This document shows, piece after piece, positions 1-5,726 of a DNA stretch of 8,982 nt. This DNA is from Deltaproteobacteria bacterium. Lineage in GTDB: Bacteria > Desulfobacterota > Desulfobacteria > C00003060. The stretch lies in NCBI GenBank assembly GCA_030667105.1, contig DAOUWN010000059.1, positions 1 to 8,982 of the forward strand. The letters are read 5' to 3'. A program made the position numbers and the translations under genes. The notes under the pieces are model-generated. The model was not told the origin of the DNA. It made no database searches and worked only from the letters and a program-made list of their open reading frames with translations. The first letter of the stretch is position 1, and the number at the start of each line of letters is the position of its first letter.

Positions 1-45
1 CGTAATGAACCCCTTCCAGGAATGGAGGATGCTGAAGATGTATGA
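1..45 (+). CDS. dsrK: Probable C-terminal end of DsrK (partial, 5' end outside window)
   Basis: Reading from base 1, an open frame runs 14 codons to a TGA at 43-45 and ends in an acidic tail (PGMEDAEDV). Because dsrJ, dsrO and dsrP follow directly, the expected upstream gene is dsrK, the HdrD-like cytoplasmic iron-sulfur subunit of DsrMKJOP. The stop would overlap the dsrJ start at 38 by 8 nt, a common sign of translational coupling, and the dsrJ Shine-Dalgarno would lie inside the dsrK end. With only 14 codons no domain is visible, so identity is inferred from gene order. An alternative is that dsrK ends at the TAA/TGA pair at 3-8 in another frame. Confidence 0.45.
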   Translation, partial: RNEPLPGMEDAEDV

Positions 46-451
46 CGGAGGTAAAATAATCACCGGCATTGTCATCGGTCTGGTTTTGTTGGCATTTCCC
101 ATCTGGTATACTCATGGCACAGCCCCCCCAAGGCCGGAAGTGAAGCTACCGGAAAAGGAAAAGAAGTGCGTGCAACCGGGACCGTACATGAAGGTCAAGC
201 ACATGCAACTGCTGGACCTGTGGAGAGATTCGACTGTGCGCGCGGCCAAGAGGTCCTATGTGGGCATTGACGGCAGAAAGTACGACATGAGTCTCCAGAA
301 TACGTGCATGAGCCCGGAATGTCATGCGAAAAAGACCGAGTTTTGCGACCGGTGTCACAACTATACCGGGGTAGACCCGTATTGTTGGGATTGCCATATT
401 CCACCTAAGGAAGAACCCAAGAAGGAGAAACCCGAGGAGAACGTTCATTGA
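38..451 (+). CDS. dsrJ: DsrJ, membrane-anchored triheme cytochrome c of DsrMKJOP
   Basis: DsrJ is the periplasmic cytochrome subunit of the DsrMKJOP complex, which links the menaquinone pool to DsrC and sulfite reduction. The 137-residue product has a single hydrophobic segment at about residues 8-25, an uncleaved signal anchor, and then a periplasmic domain. Three heme-attachment motifs are visible: C90-x4-C95-H96, C103-x2-C106-H107 and C116-x2-C119-H120. Cys44, before a conserved-looking HMQLLDLWR segment, matches the position of the cysteine proposed as the unusual axial heme ligand in characterised DsrJ. The start at 38 is preferred over ATG 5 because GGAGG at 24-28 sits 9 nt upstream and the protein then begins MYDGGK, as family members do. 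The C-terminus is charged, rich in Lys and Glu. The stop lies 12 nt before the dsrO start. Confidence 0.93.
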   Translation: MYDGGKIITGIVIGLVLLAFPIWYTHGTAPPRPEVKLPEKEKKCVQPGPYMKVKHMQLLDLWRDSTVRAAKRSYVGIDGRKYDMSLQNTCMSPECHAKKTEFCDRCHNYTGVDPYCWDCHIPPKEEPKKEKPEENVH

Positions 452-463
452 GGAGATGAAGTG

Positions 464-1324
464 ATGGCCGTGAACAGAAGAAAATTCTTAAAGATCGGCG
501 GGGTATCCATGTTGGCCTTTGGGGCCATGCCTGCCACAAATGCCCTTGGCCTCGAATGGTTGGACGAAAAGCTGGGCGGCTTCACGATCCCCGAAACGCT
601 CTTGCACTTTTTTCACACGCCGGTCGGCGCGGTGAGAGGGGATGCTCTGACAGCAAAACGCTGGGCCATGGTCGTGAACGTAAAGGCCTTGGACGAAGAG
701 ATAGCAGAGGCCTGCCAGGAAGCCTGCCATCGGGTTCATAACGTTCCTCATATAGAAAACCCCAAGCACGAGATCAAGTGGATCTGGGAGGAGCACTATG
801 AGCACGTTTTTCCTAGCCGGCAGCACGAACACGTAAAGGAGAGTTTTAAAAAGCTACCCTTTCTGGTCATGTGCAACCACTGCGTCAACCCCCCTTGCTG
901 CAGAGTATGTCCGACAAAGGCAACGTTCAAGAGAAAGAGCGACGGCATCGTCATGATGGACATGCATCGCTGTATAGGATGCCGGTTCTGCATGGCCGCG
1001 TGTCCTTTTGGGGCAAGAAGCTTTAACTGGAAAGACCCGAGGCGATTTCTTAAAGAGGAAGACCAGAATCCCGAATATCCCACGAGGATGAAAGGCGTGG
1101 TGGAAAAGTGCCAGTTTTGCGCAGACCTCCTTGCCAAAGGAAAGATTCCAGCGTGCGTGGAGGTTGCTCAGGAACTCTGTAAGAAGAAGGGCAGGGAGCC
1201 TGCACTGGTATTTGGGGACCTGGAAGACCCTGACTCAGAGGTGAGGCAGTTATTGCGGTCCCGCTACAGCATTCGGCGGAAACCGGAGCTTGGTACCAAT
1301 CCAAACGTTTACTATATTGTTTAA
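464..1324 (+). CDS. dsrO: DsrO, Tat-exported periplasmic ferredoxin-like subunit of DsrMKJOP
   Basis: DsrO carries electrons through [4Fe-4S] clusters between DsrP and DsrJ on the periplasmic side. Residues 4-10 (NRRKFLK) form a twin-arginine signal followed by a hydrophobic stretch to about residue 29. Cysteines are at about 84 and 88; 137, 140, 145/146 and 149; 170, 173, 176 and 180; and 216, 219, 231 and 239. Compared with the four-cluster family (see QrcC in this window), the first motif lacks its first two cysteines (Glu and Ala instead) and the final CxxxCP is changed to CVEVAQELC. Three clusters are therefore expected rather than four. The C-terminus ends in LGTNPNVYYIV, a motif shared with QrcC. 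ATG 464 is preferred over GTG 461: GGAG at 452-455 is 8 nt away. The 286-residue length fits the family. Confidence 0.95.
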   Translation: MAVNRRKFLKIGGVSMLAFGAMPATNALGLEWLDEKLGGFTIPETLLHFFHTPVGAVRGDALTAKRWAMVVNVKALDEEIAEACQEACHRVHNVPHIENPKHEIKWIWEEHYEHVFPSRQHEHVKESFKKLPFLVMCNHCVNPPCCRVCPTKATFKRKSDGIVMMDMHRCIGCRFCMAACPFGARSFNWKDPRRFLKEEDQNPEYPTRMKGVVEKCQFCADLLAKGKIPACVEVAQELCKKKGREPALVFGDLEDPDSEVRQLLRSRYSIRRKPELGTNPNVYYIV

Positions 1325-1335
1325 GGTAGGTGGCT

Positions 1336-2493
1336 ATGCTTGAGAAGGCATTTGTTGGATGGCGGAAATACTGGATATGGATGGCATGTTTGCTCGGTTT
1401 TATGGGCATAGGCTTTATTATGTGGCTCTACCAGTTTCGTGAGGGCCTGGGCATAACCGGGATGAGTAGAGACATTTCGTGGGGGGTCTATATCGCCCAA
1501 TTTACCTTCCTTGTTGGGGTGGCCGCCGCGGCAGTGATGGTGGTCCTGCCTTACTACGTCCATCACTACAAGGCCTTTGCCCGCATTACCATACTGGCTG
1601 AGTTTCTGGGTGTTGCCGCTGTCACAATGTGTTTGTTGTTCATTATTGTGGACCTTGGTAATCCGGTTCGTGCCCTTAACGTGCTCTTGCACCCCTCACC
1701 CAGGTCGATCCTTTTCTGGGACATGATTGTCTTGAACGGCTATCTTTTCCTTAATATTTTTATCGGGTGGAACGTGCTCACTGCAGAGCGGAAAGATTCG
1801 GCGCCCCCTGGATGGCTTAAACCTTTTATTTATATTTCCATCCCTTGGGCTGTCAGTATTCACACGGTGACAGCGTTCCTTTACGCTGGTTTACCGGGGA
1901 GACACTTATGGCTCACTGCCATCATGGCAGCGCGCTTTCTCGCATCCGCATTTGCTGCCGGGCCGGCGATGCTCATTATTTTCTGCCTTATCGTGAGAAG
2001 GACAACCAAATTTGATCCCGGCAAGGAGCAGATTCGCACGCTATCCGGCATCGTCACCTCTGCGATGATATTAAACGTGTTTTTCTTCTTGCTTGAGGTC
2101 TTTACTGCCTTTTACAGCCAGATACCCGGGCACATGCATTCGATAGTGTACCTGTTTGCCGGCTTGCACGGACATGGCGCGCTCGTTCCCTGGATGTGGA
2201 CTGCTGCATTTTTTGCTGCCGTAGCCCTTATCCTGTTGATTGTGCCGGCGGGGCGCAGGGCAGACGATGTGTTGGCAGTCGCCTGCGTGTGCGTATTTAT
2301 TGCCTGCTGGATCGACAAGGGCATAGGTTTGGTTATAGGCGGATTTATTCCGAATCCACTTGAACACATCACTGAGTACAGGGCCACTTGCCCGGAGATC
2401 TTGATCACGCTGGGGGTTTGGGCTACTGGATTTTTCATACTCACTGCCCTCTACAAGGTCGCCATTACAGTGAAGGAGGAGTTGAAAGCATAA
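1336..2493 (+). CDS. dsrP: DsrP, NrfD/PsrC-type integral membrane subunit of DsrMKJOP
   Basis: DsrP is the large membrane subunit that interacts with menaquinone and passes electrons to or from DsrO. The 385-residue product is almost entirely hydrophobic, with about ten membrane helices separated by short loops, as is usual for the NrfD family. A family-typical segment SIHTVTAFLY (about residues 174-183) and a following helix with GPAML are visible, as is a GHMHS loop later on. The start at ATG 1336 (MLEKAFVGWRKYW) is preferred over GTG 1330 because AAGGTAGG at 1323-1330 is then 5 nt upstream, and because DsrP proteins usually start MLEKA. It begins 11 nt after the dsrO stop and ends the operon; its TAA at 2491-2493 overlaps the first of three hairpins. 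No truncation or frameshift is seen. Confidence 0.93.
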   Translation: MLEKAFVGWRKYWIWMACLLGFMGIGFIMWLYQFREGLGITGMSRDISWGVYIAQFTFLVGVAAAAVMVVLPYYVHHYKAFARITILAEFLGVAAVTMCLLFIIVDLGNPVRALNVLLHPSPRSILFWDMIVLNGYLFLNIFIGWNVLTAERKDSAPPGWLKPFIYISIPWAVSIHTVTAFLYAGLPGRHLWLTAIMAARFLASAFAAGPAMLIIFCLIVRRTTKFDPGKEQIRTLSGIVTSAMILNVFFFLLEVFTAFYSQIPGHMHSIVYLFAGLHGHGALVPWMWTAAFFAAVALILLIVPAGRRADDVLAVACVCVFIACWIDKGIGLVIGGFIPNPLEHITEYRATCPEILITLGVWATGFFILTALYKVAITVKEELKA

Positions 2494-2510
2494 AATTGCG
2501 AAGCGATTTT
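2492..2510 (+). other. Hairpin at the dsrP stop codon
   Basis: An 8-bp stem (2492-2499 with 2503-2510) with a GAA loop and one T-G wobble begins inside the dsrP TAA codon. It has a run of four T in its right arm but no T tract after it, so it may protect the 3' end or assist termination rather than act as a terminator itself. Confidence 0.5.
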
Positions 2511-2517
2511 GGGTAAG

Positions 2518-2538
2518 GCGGCTTCGCCGCGCTTTTTT
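2518..2538 (+). terminator. Rho-independent terminator 1 after dsrP
   Basis: A GC-rich 5-bp stem (GCGGC 2518-2522, GCCGC 2526-2530) with a TTC loop is followed by GC and six T (2533-2538), 25 nt after the dsrP stop. An alternative overlapping pairing joins GCGCTTT at 2529-2535 with AAAGCGC at 2541-2547. The stem is short, so read-through into the second terminator is likely. Confidence 0.7.
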
Positions 2539-2558
2539 GCAAAGCGCTTCAAATATAG

Positions 2559-2596
2559 GGGCTCATTCCATCTGGGGATGAGCCCTTTTTTATTTT
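2559..2596 (+). terminator. Rho-independent terminator 2 (main dsr operon terminator)
   Basis: An 11-bp stem (2559-2569 with 2575-2585, one T-G wobble at 2567/2577) with a five-base loop is followed directly by TTTTTTATTTT at 2586-2596. This is the strongest terminator in the window and lies about 65 nt after dsrP on the same strand. Confidence 0.9.
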
Positions 2597-2632
2597 GAAA
2601 GAATGTGGGTAATATCTCAAAAAGTTCGGGTG

Positions 2633-2831
2633 CTACTCCGGGCGAGGGGGCCTTTTTTCAAAGGCGATATCAACCATGGCCAGGAAGCGTGGCCGGATAT
2701 TTTGTGATTGGCCAAGCCCGTGCCAAGCTCATAAGGACATTTGGGGCAATCACAATATCCGGCCACTGCGAGAGTCCGAAATAATGACAAAGATATCGCC
2801 TTTGAAAAAAAGCCCCCTCGCCCTAGAGTAG
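2633..2831. repeat. Long foldback (MITE-like) inverted-repeat element
   Basis: The left arm at 2633-2671 is nearly the reverse complement of 2792-2831, about 39 bp with only a few differences near the outer end. Each arm carries a G5/C5 block, a T6-7/A7 run and the core AAAGGCGATATC. A second inner arm pair, 2689-2713 with 2745-2766 (core GGCCGGATATT), is nested inside, leaving a central loop of about 30 nt. There is no open frame or transposase. A clear target-site duplication is not visible. The size and symmetry fit a non-autonomous mobile element or a long structured transcript. Confidence 0.75.
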
Positions 2832-2886
2832 TGTGTCTGTGACTTCTTGACAATAATATGATCCTGGCGAAAAAAAGCCAAAAGTC

Positions 2887-2952
2887 GTCATTCCCCGGCT
2901 TGACCGGGGAATCCAGAAAAAGAACTGGATGCCGGATCAAGTCCGGCATGAC
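2887..2952. repeat. REP-like double palindrome
   Basis: Two hairpin units lie head to head: 2891-2898 pairs with 2904-2911 (TTCCCCGG/CCGGGGAA), and 2929-2936 pairs with 2942-2949 (ATGCCGGA/TCCGGCAT). The outer GTCAT at 2887-2891 mirrors ATGAC at 2948-2952, and CCAG mirrors CTGG around the centre. Each unit therefore reads GTCAT-stem-CTTGA-stem-ATCCAG, in opposite orientation. This form is common as dispersed intergenic repeats in proteobacterial genomes, and spurious proteins starting MPDLIRHPV are typical of it. Confidence 0.8.
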
Positions 2953-3062
2953 AGTAATTGTAAACCCATCGTTGAGACACTACACTAGCTTATTGAGAAC
3001 CTGCGAATGTGGCCCCTGAAAGGCCAGAGATGTGTGTGGGTGGTTTTCTTGTGCGGGATTGC

Positions 3063-3085
3063 ATAGAATCGCGTAGCGATTCTAT
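3063..3085 (-). terminator. Perfect hairpin abutting the qrc-side operon end
   Basis: A perfect 10-bp stem (3063-3072 with 3076-3085) with a three-base loop lies directly after the TAA stop (3086-3088) of the last minus-strand gene. No T tract follows on the minus strand, so it is not a canonical rho-independent terminator. It may stabilise the transcript 3' end or work with rho. Confidence 0.5.
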
Positions 3086-3271
3086 TTAGTGGTGACCCGG
3101 CGCAGACTTGCCGGCGGCCTTATAGGCAGTGGTGATTCCTCCGCAGATAAGCAATGCCTCGAAAACAGCTACAGCAAACCAGTTTTCAAACAGGTGATAC
3201 ATTAGCCCACCACCAATAATGCCTGGTGCGCCAAAAACAATCATTATTCCTATCATTCTGAAAACATCCAT
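3086..3271 (-). CDS. Small two-helix membrane protein, last gene of the qrc operon
   Basis: The family is not recognised. The 61-residue product has two predicted membrane helices, about residues 6-25 (glycine-rich, APGIIGGGL) and 31-50, separated by a short loop with HLFENW. It ends in a basic, His-ending tail (KSAPGHH). GGGGAG lies 6 nt upstream of the ATG, which supports translation. It follows the 54-residue gene by 36 nt and lies at the end of a run of co-directional qrc genes, so a role as a small accessory or assembly subunit of the Qrc complex is an inference from context only. A spurious open frame is possible, but the ribosome site and clean hydrophobic pattern argue against that. 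Confidence 0.7.
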   Translation of the reverse strand: MDVFRMIGIMIVFGAPGIIGGGLMYHLFENWFAVAVFEALLICGGITTAYKAAGKSAPGHH

Positions 3272-3293
3272 ATCTAGCTCCCCACTCTGTGCT

Positions 3294-3313
3294 AACTCAG
3301 TGTCAACTCAGTG
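3294..3313. repeat. Short tandem repeat between the two small genes
   Basis: AACTCAGTG occurs at 3294-3302 and again at 3305-3313, an 11-base period. It spans the stop codon of the 54-residue gene. It is probably a local duplication in a short spacer; no function is suggested. Confidence 0.5.
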
Positions 3314-3472
3314 ATTGTGATCGTGCTGATCCTTCTTGCACAACCAGTCGAACAAGGCACGAATACCGCAATAGTGCAGCGCAATGACCAAGAGTATCAA
3401 AACCGTATAAAGGGAACCCATAAAGACAAAGTGACTCGCATCGTTTATCCACTCAAAGGCAAACGGAAACAT
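3308..3472 (-). CDS. Small one-helix membrane protein downstream of qrcD
   Basis: The family is not recognised. The frame encodes 54 residues, starting MFPFAFEWIND, with one strongly hydrophobic segment at about residues 15-36 (VFMGSLYTVLILLVIALHY) and a charged, histidine-rich C-terminus (CKKDQHDHNH). AGGAAGGA sits 7 nt before the ATG and overlaps the end of qrcD, whose stop is only 13 nt upstream, which implies co-translation. The aromatic, acidic N-terminus before the helix looks like an ordered membrane-surface segment. Position and spacing suggest a small subunit or assembly factor for Qrc. The histidine tail could bind a metal, but that is inference. The real gene is on the minus strand; a longer plus-strand frame covering part of it has no support. 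Confidence 0.72.
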   Translation of the reverse strand: MFPFAFEWINDASHFVFMGSLYTVLILLVIALHYCGIRALFDWLCKKDQHDHNH

Positions 3473-3485
3473 GGCAGCGTCCTTC

Positions 3486-4727
3486 CTATAATGGATTTAG
3501 TTCCTTCTCTTGAGGAAAGATCGGCAAATACCGGTACGAAATCATTATGACAACAGCGCCTAACCAAACCCATAGCAGTGTGCTCGCCCACTCTGCCCAG
3601 TTCGGATGATAGCTAAAGAATTTGTCAAAGGGCATGACCGGCACTGCCAGGGTTTGAACCGTCATGATCCAGCGATTCATAAAGATCCCACAGCAATTCA
3701 AAACGCAGGCTAAGAGCAAAATATTTTCATTCTGTCTGGTTGCCTTGACCAGCAGGAGGATACAAGGGATAACCCCGAAGACCCCAAGCTCCGTGATTAG
3801 GACCCAGTAACCATATGGCTGATTGGCGTAAAAACTACTGAAAGACGCGCCTACATTTGCCGCTGTTGCGGACCCCGCATAAACCGTATCTATTATTTTC
3901 AAGATCAGATAACCACACAGCAACCCACCGGAGATCTTGGCAAGGATGTCAATGACATTTCTCTTCACAAGCCGCTTTCGCGCAAATCCCTCGGTTATCC
4001 GGGTGATCAGGATGGTAAAGCAGGGACCGCAGGCCATGGCAGAAAGGATAAAGAGAAAAAATGTCCATGGCCACACGAGGAACCCTTCACGATAGGCAAA
4101 AGGCCGGCCATAGAGGACACCCGGCACGCCGCCCAGGGAGCCTTGATGAAAGAAAGAAAGGAACACCCCCATAGCCGCTATTGCGGGCATGGCTTCATGA
4201 AGACGATGAGAAAAAAAGTGGAAAATCGGAACCCTGTCGATCTGACGATTCTCCAGAACCAAGGGGAGATACTCGATCAACAACACCGTGAAATAGCATG
4301 ATATGCAGAAGGCCACCTCTGTCAGCATGGAGTGGACATTGGCGTGCCAGAAGATATGCCAACCCCTCAAGGGCTGACCGATATCCACCGCGAGGATGCC
4401 CAGAGCTGAGGCATAGCACATAACCCCAACAACGACCGCAAAATTGACAATATTCTTAAGTTCGTCTATCTTTATAATATACCTCAAGAAGCCCGTAAAA
4501 AAAGCGCCTCCGCCAAGGGCAATAACACCCAGATCCGCGGCAATCCAGAGACCGAATGGGTAATTGTTGTTCATATATGTCTGGTTCAGGGCCAGCGCCC
4601 AGCACACAAGATAGCCGGCAACACCGATAAGTAAAGGGACTTGCAGGACGCCAATCCAGAAAATAAACCACTTAAACGAACACCGTTTGACACCCTCCGG
4701 TATAAATGCAGAATCAATAGGCTCCAT
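3486..4727 (-). CDS. qrcD: QrcD, NrfD/PsrC-type membrane subunit of menaquinone reductase
   Basis: QrcD is the integral membrane subunit where menaquinone is reduced with electrons delivered by QrcC. The 413-residue protein has about ten hydrophobic helices. The N-terminal stretch before the first helix (about residue 18) is polar. Motifs resembling those of the NrfD/ActC group are visible: DIGQPLRGW at about 115-123 and FFHQGSLGGV at about 192-201, the latter with the conserved histidine implicated in quinone or proton handling in the family. AAGGAG lies 8 nt before the ATG at 4727. It starts 38 nt after qrcC and is followed after 13 nt by the first small membrane gene. The paralogous subunit DsrP is encoded in this same window on the other strand. 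Assignment over other NrfD proteins rests mainly on the qrcABC neighbours. Confidence 0.9.
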   Translation of the reverse strand: MEPIDSAFIPEGVKRCSFKWFIFWIGVLQVPLLIGVAGYLVCWALALNQTYMNNNYPFGLWIAADLGVIALGGGAFFTGFLRYIIKIDELKNIVNFAVVVGVMCYASALGILAVDIGQPLRGWHIFWHANVHSMLTEVAFCISCYFTVLLIEYLPLVLENRQIDRVPIFHFFSHRLHEAMPAIAAMGVFLSFFHQGSLGGVPGVLYGRPFAYREGFLVWPWTFFLFILSAMACGPCFTILITRITEGFARKRLVKRNVIDILAKISGGLLCGYLILKIIDTVYAGSATAANVGASFSSFYANQPYGYWVLITELGVFGVIPCILLLVKATRQNENILLLACVLNCCGIFMNRWIMTVQTLAVPVMPFDKFFSYHPNWAEWASTLLWVWLGAVVIMISYRYLPIFPQEKELNPL

Positions 4728-4765
4728 AATAGACGCTCCTTTTAAGCCGAATGACAGTTAAAGGG

Positions 4766-5566
4766 TTAGGCGTGGGTTACGCCCTTTCCTTCGCTTCCCA
4801 AATAGACGTCAGCCGCCTTTCGGACCCAATCCTTTGTTGAAACATAATATACCTTCGGATTGGTGCCAAGTTTTTCCAAAAGCCGGAAGGCGCCAGGCGT
4901 ATTTTTTAGCTCATGGACCTCGTGCTCCGGGTTCTGCAAATCTCCGAAGGTGATGGCCCCTGCAGGACAGGCCTGCGTGCAAGCCGTTTGATATTCATCC
5001 TCATGAATTTCGCGCCGCTCTTCAGCGTAGGCCTTGTTTCTGGCCCGCTGAAGCCGATGGTTGCAAAAACTGCACTTTTCCACCACGCCACGCATACGAA
5101 CGGACACATCAGGACTCAGGTACTTTTCCATTCCTTCCGGCCACTTCGGGTCCCACCAGTTAAAAACACGCACATGGTAAGGACAGGCAGCCATGCAATA
5201 CCTGCACCCAAAGCAGCGCGTATAGATTTGACTCACGATACCGGTCTCTTGGTCGTAATCAGTGGCCACTGCCGGGCATACTGATACACACGGCGTATGA
5301 TGATGGGACCCGTGGCCCTCGCACTGCATGCAGGGTCTTGGAATATAGCATATTTCGGTATCGGGAAAGGGCAGCCCGTTGCTGATCTTATAAACCCTCA
5401 TCCAGTAGTTACTGACCAACTTGTCGGAGTTGTCTTTCCTGAAGGATATGTTGTTCTCGGCCATGCACGCTACCATACAAGCGCCACAGCCGGTGCATTT
5501 GTCCAGGTCAATCACCATGCCGTACTTGTACTTAGTCCCGTGCCCTTCCTGATGTGTCTCTGTCAT
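4766..5566 (-). CDS. qrcC: QrcC, four-cluster ferredoxin-like subunit of menaquinone reductase
   Basis: QrcC passes electrons from QrcA/QrcB to QrcD. The 266-residue protein has sixteen cysteines in four groups: C24, C27, C30, C34; C79, C82, C93, C97; C118, C121, C124, C128; and C165, C168, C196, C200. This is the full DmsB/NrfC-type set, able to ligate four iron-sulfur clusters. Between C82 and C93 there is a GSHHHTP stretch rich in histidine. It has no signal peptide, so periplasmic export is expected together with Tat-dependent QrcB. GAGGGG lies 5 nt before the ATG at 5566. The C-terminal LGTNPKVYYV and RMRGVVEKC segments closely match DsrO. It is separated from qrcB by an unusually long 160-nt gap and followed by qrcD after 38 nt. 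Confidence 0.92.
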   Translation of the reverse strand: MTETHQEGHGTKYKYGMVIDLDKCTGCGACMVACMAENNISFRKDNSDKLVSNYWMRVYKISNGLPFPDTEICYIPRPCMQCEGHGSHHHTPCVSVCPAVATDYDQETGIVSQIYTRCFGCRYCMAACPYHVRVFNWWDPKWPEGMEKYLSPDVSVRMRGVVEKCSFCNHRLQRARNKAYAEERREIHEDEYQTACTQACPAGAITFGDLQNPEHEVHELKNTPGAFRLLEKLGTNPKVYYVSTKDWVRKAADVYLGSEGKGVTHA

Positions 5567-5653
5567 GGTTACCCCTCACGTTTCGGAAATACTATAACCT
5601 GATCGAATCATAGCCTCTTTCCCCAGTGTGTGCGCTATGCCCTTCACATGGAG

Positions 5654-5721
5654 TGTTGGAGTAGTGGATAGCAAAAGCGGAAGAAGCTATTTTCTATTGC
5701 TTTAAACCCATTACTCCAATA
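5654..5721 (-). promoter_or_regulatory. Hairpin in the qrcB-qrcC intergenic gap
   Basis: Just after the qrcB stop, 5656-5667 and 5708-5719 form a 12-bp inverted repeat with one G-T pair (TTGGAGTAGTGG/CCATTACTCCAA). Within it AGCAA at 5670-5674 can pair with TTGCT at 5697-5701. No T tract follows, so it is not a simple terminator. A processing or stability element that sets the ratio of qrcB to qrcC is possible. The rest of the gap (5567-5653) shows no clear signal beyond a weak TATAGT at 5591-5596. Confidence 0.5.
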
Positions 5722-5726
5722 AGTTC

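Larger units (their letters stand above)
2494..3085. other. Non-coding gap between convergent dsr and qrc operons
   Basis: These 592 bases separate the 3' ends of two converging operons. They hold, in order, a small hairpin, two rho-independent terminators for the dsr side, a ~200-nt long inverted repeat, a REP-like double palindrome, a repeat-poor stretch (about 2990-3060) in which nothing was recognised, and a perfect hairpin abutting the end of the qrc-side operon. The longest open frame here (2617-2949, minus) runs straight through the repeats and has no credible ribosome site or protein character, so it is not called. Confidence 0.85.

Noticed and set aside
5..37. Upstream ATG at 5 (and ATG at 29) as the dsrJ start
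   Set aside because: The GGAGG at 24-28 would be inside the gene or too close, and the extra residues do not resemble known DsrJ N-termini, which begin MYD.
2630..2834. Target-site duplication flanking the foldback element
   Set aside because: Only a TG dinucleotide is shared at the edges, too short to call.
2617..2949. 110-codon minus-strand open frame starting MPDLIRHPV
   Set aside because: It is a translation through the REP-like palindromes and the foldback element, a well-known kind of spurious protein; there is no ribosome site or domain.
2633..2952. CRISPR array in the repeat-rich gap
   Set aside because: The repeats are inverted pairs, not regularly spaced direct repeats with unique spacers, and there are no cas genes.
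3311..3550. 79-codon plus-strand open frame
   Set aside because: It runs antisense to the 54-residue membrane gene and the end of qrcD, has no ribosome site, and reads as low-similarity polar sequence.
5591..5619. Internal promoter for qrcC (TATAGT as -10)
   Set aside because: No recognisable -35 at 16-18 nt spacing, so it is only mentioned as a weak possibility.
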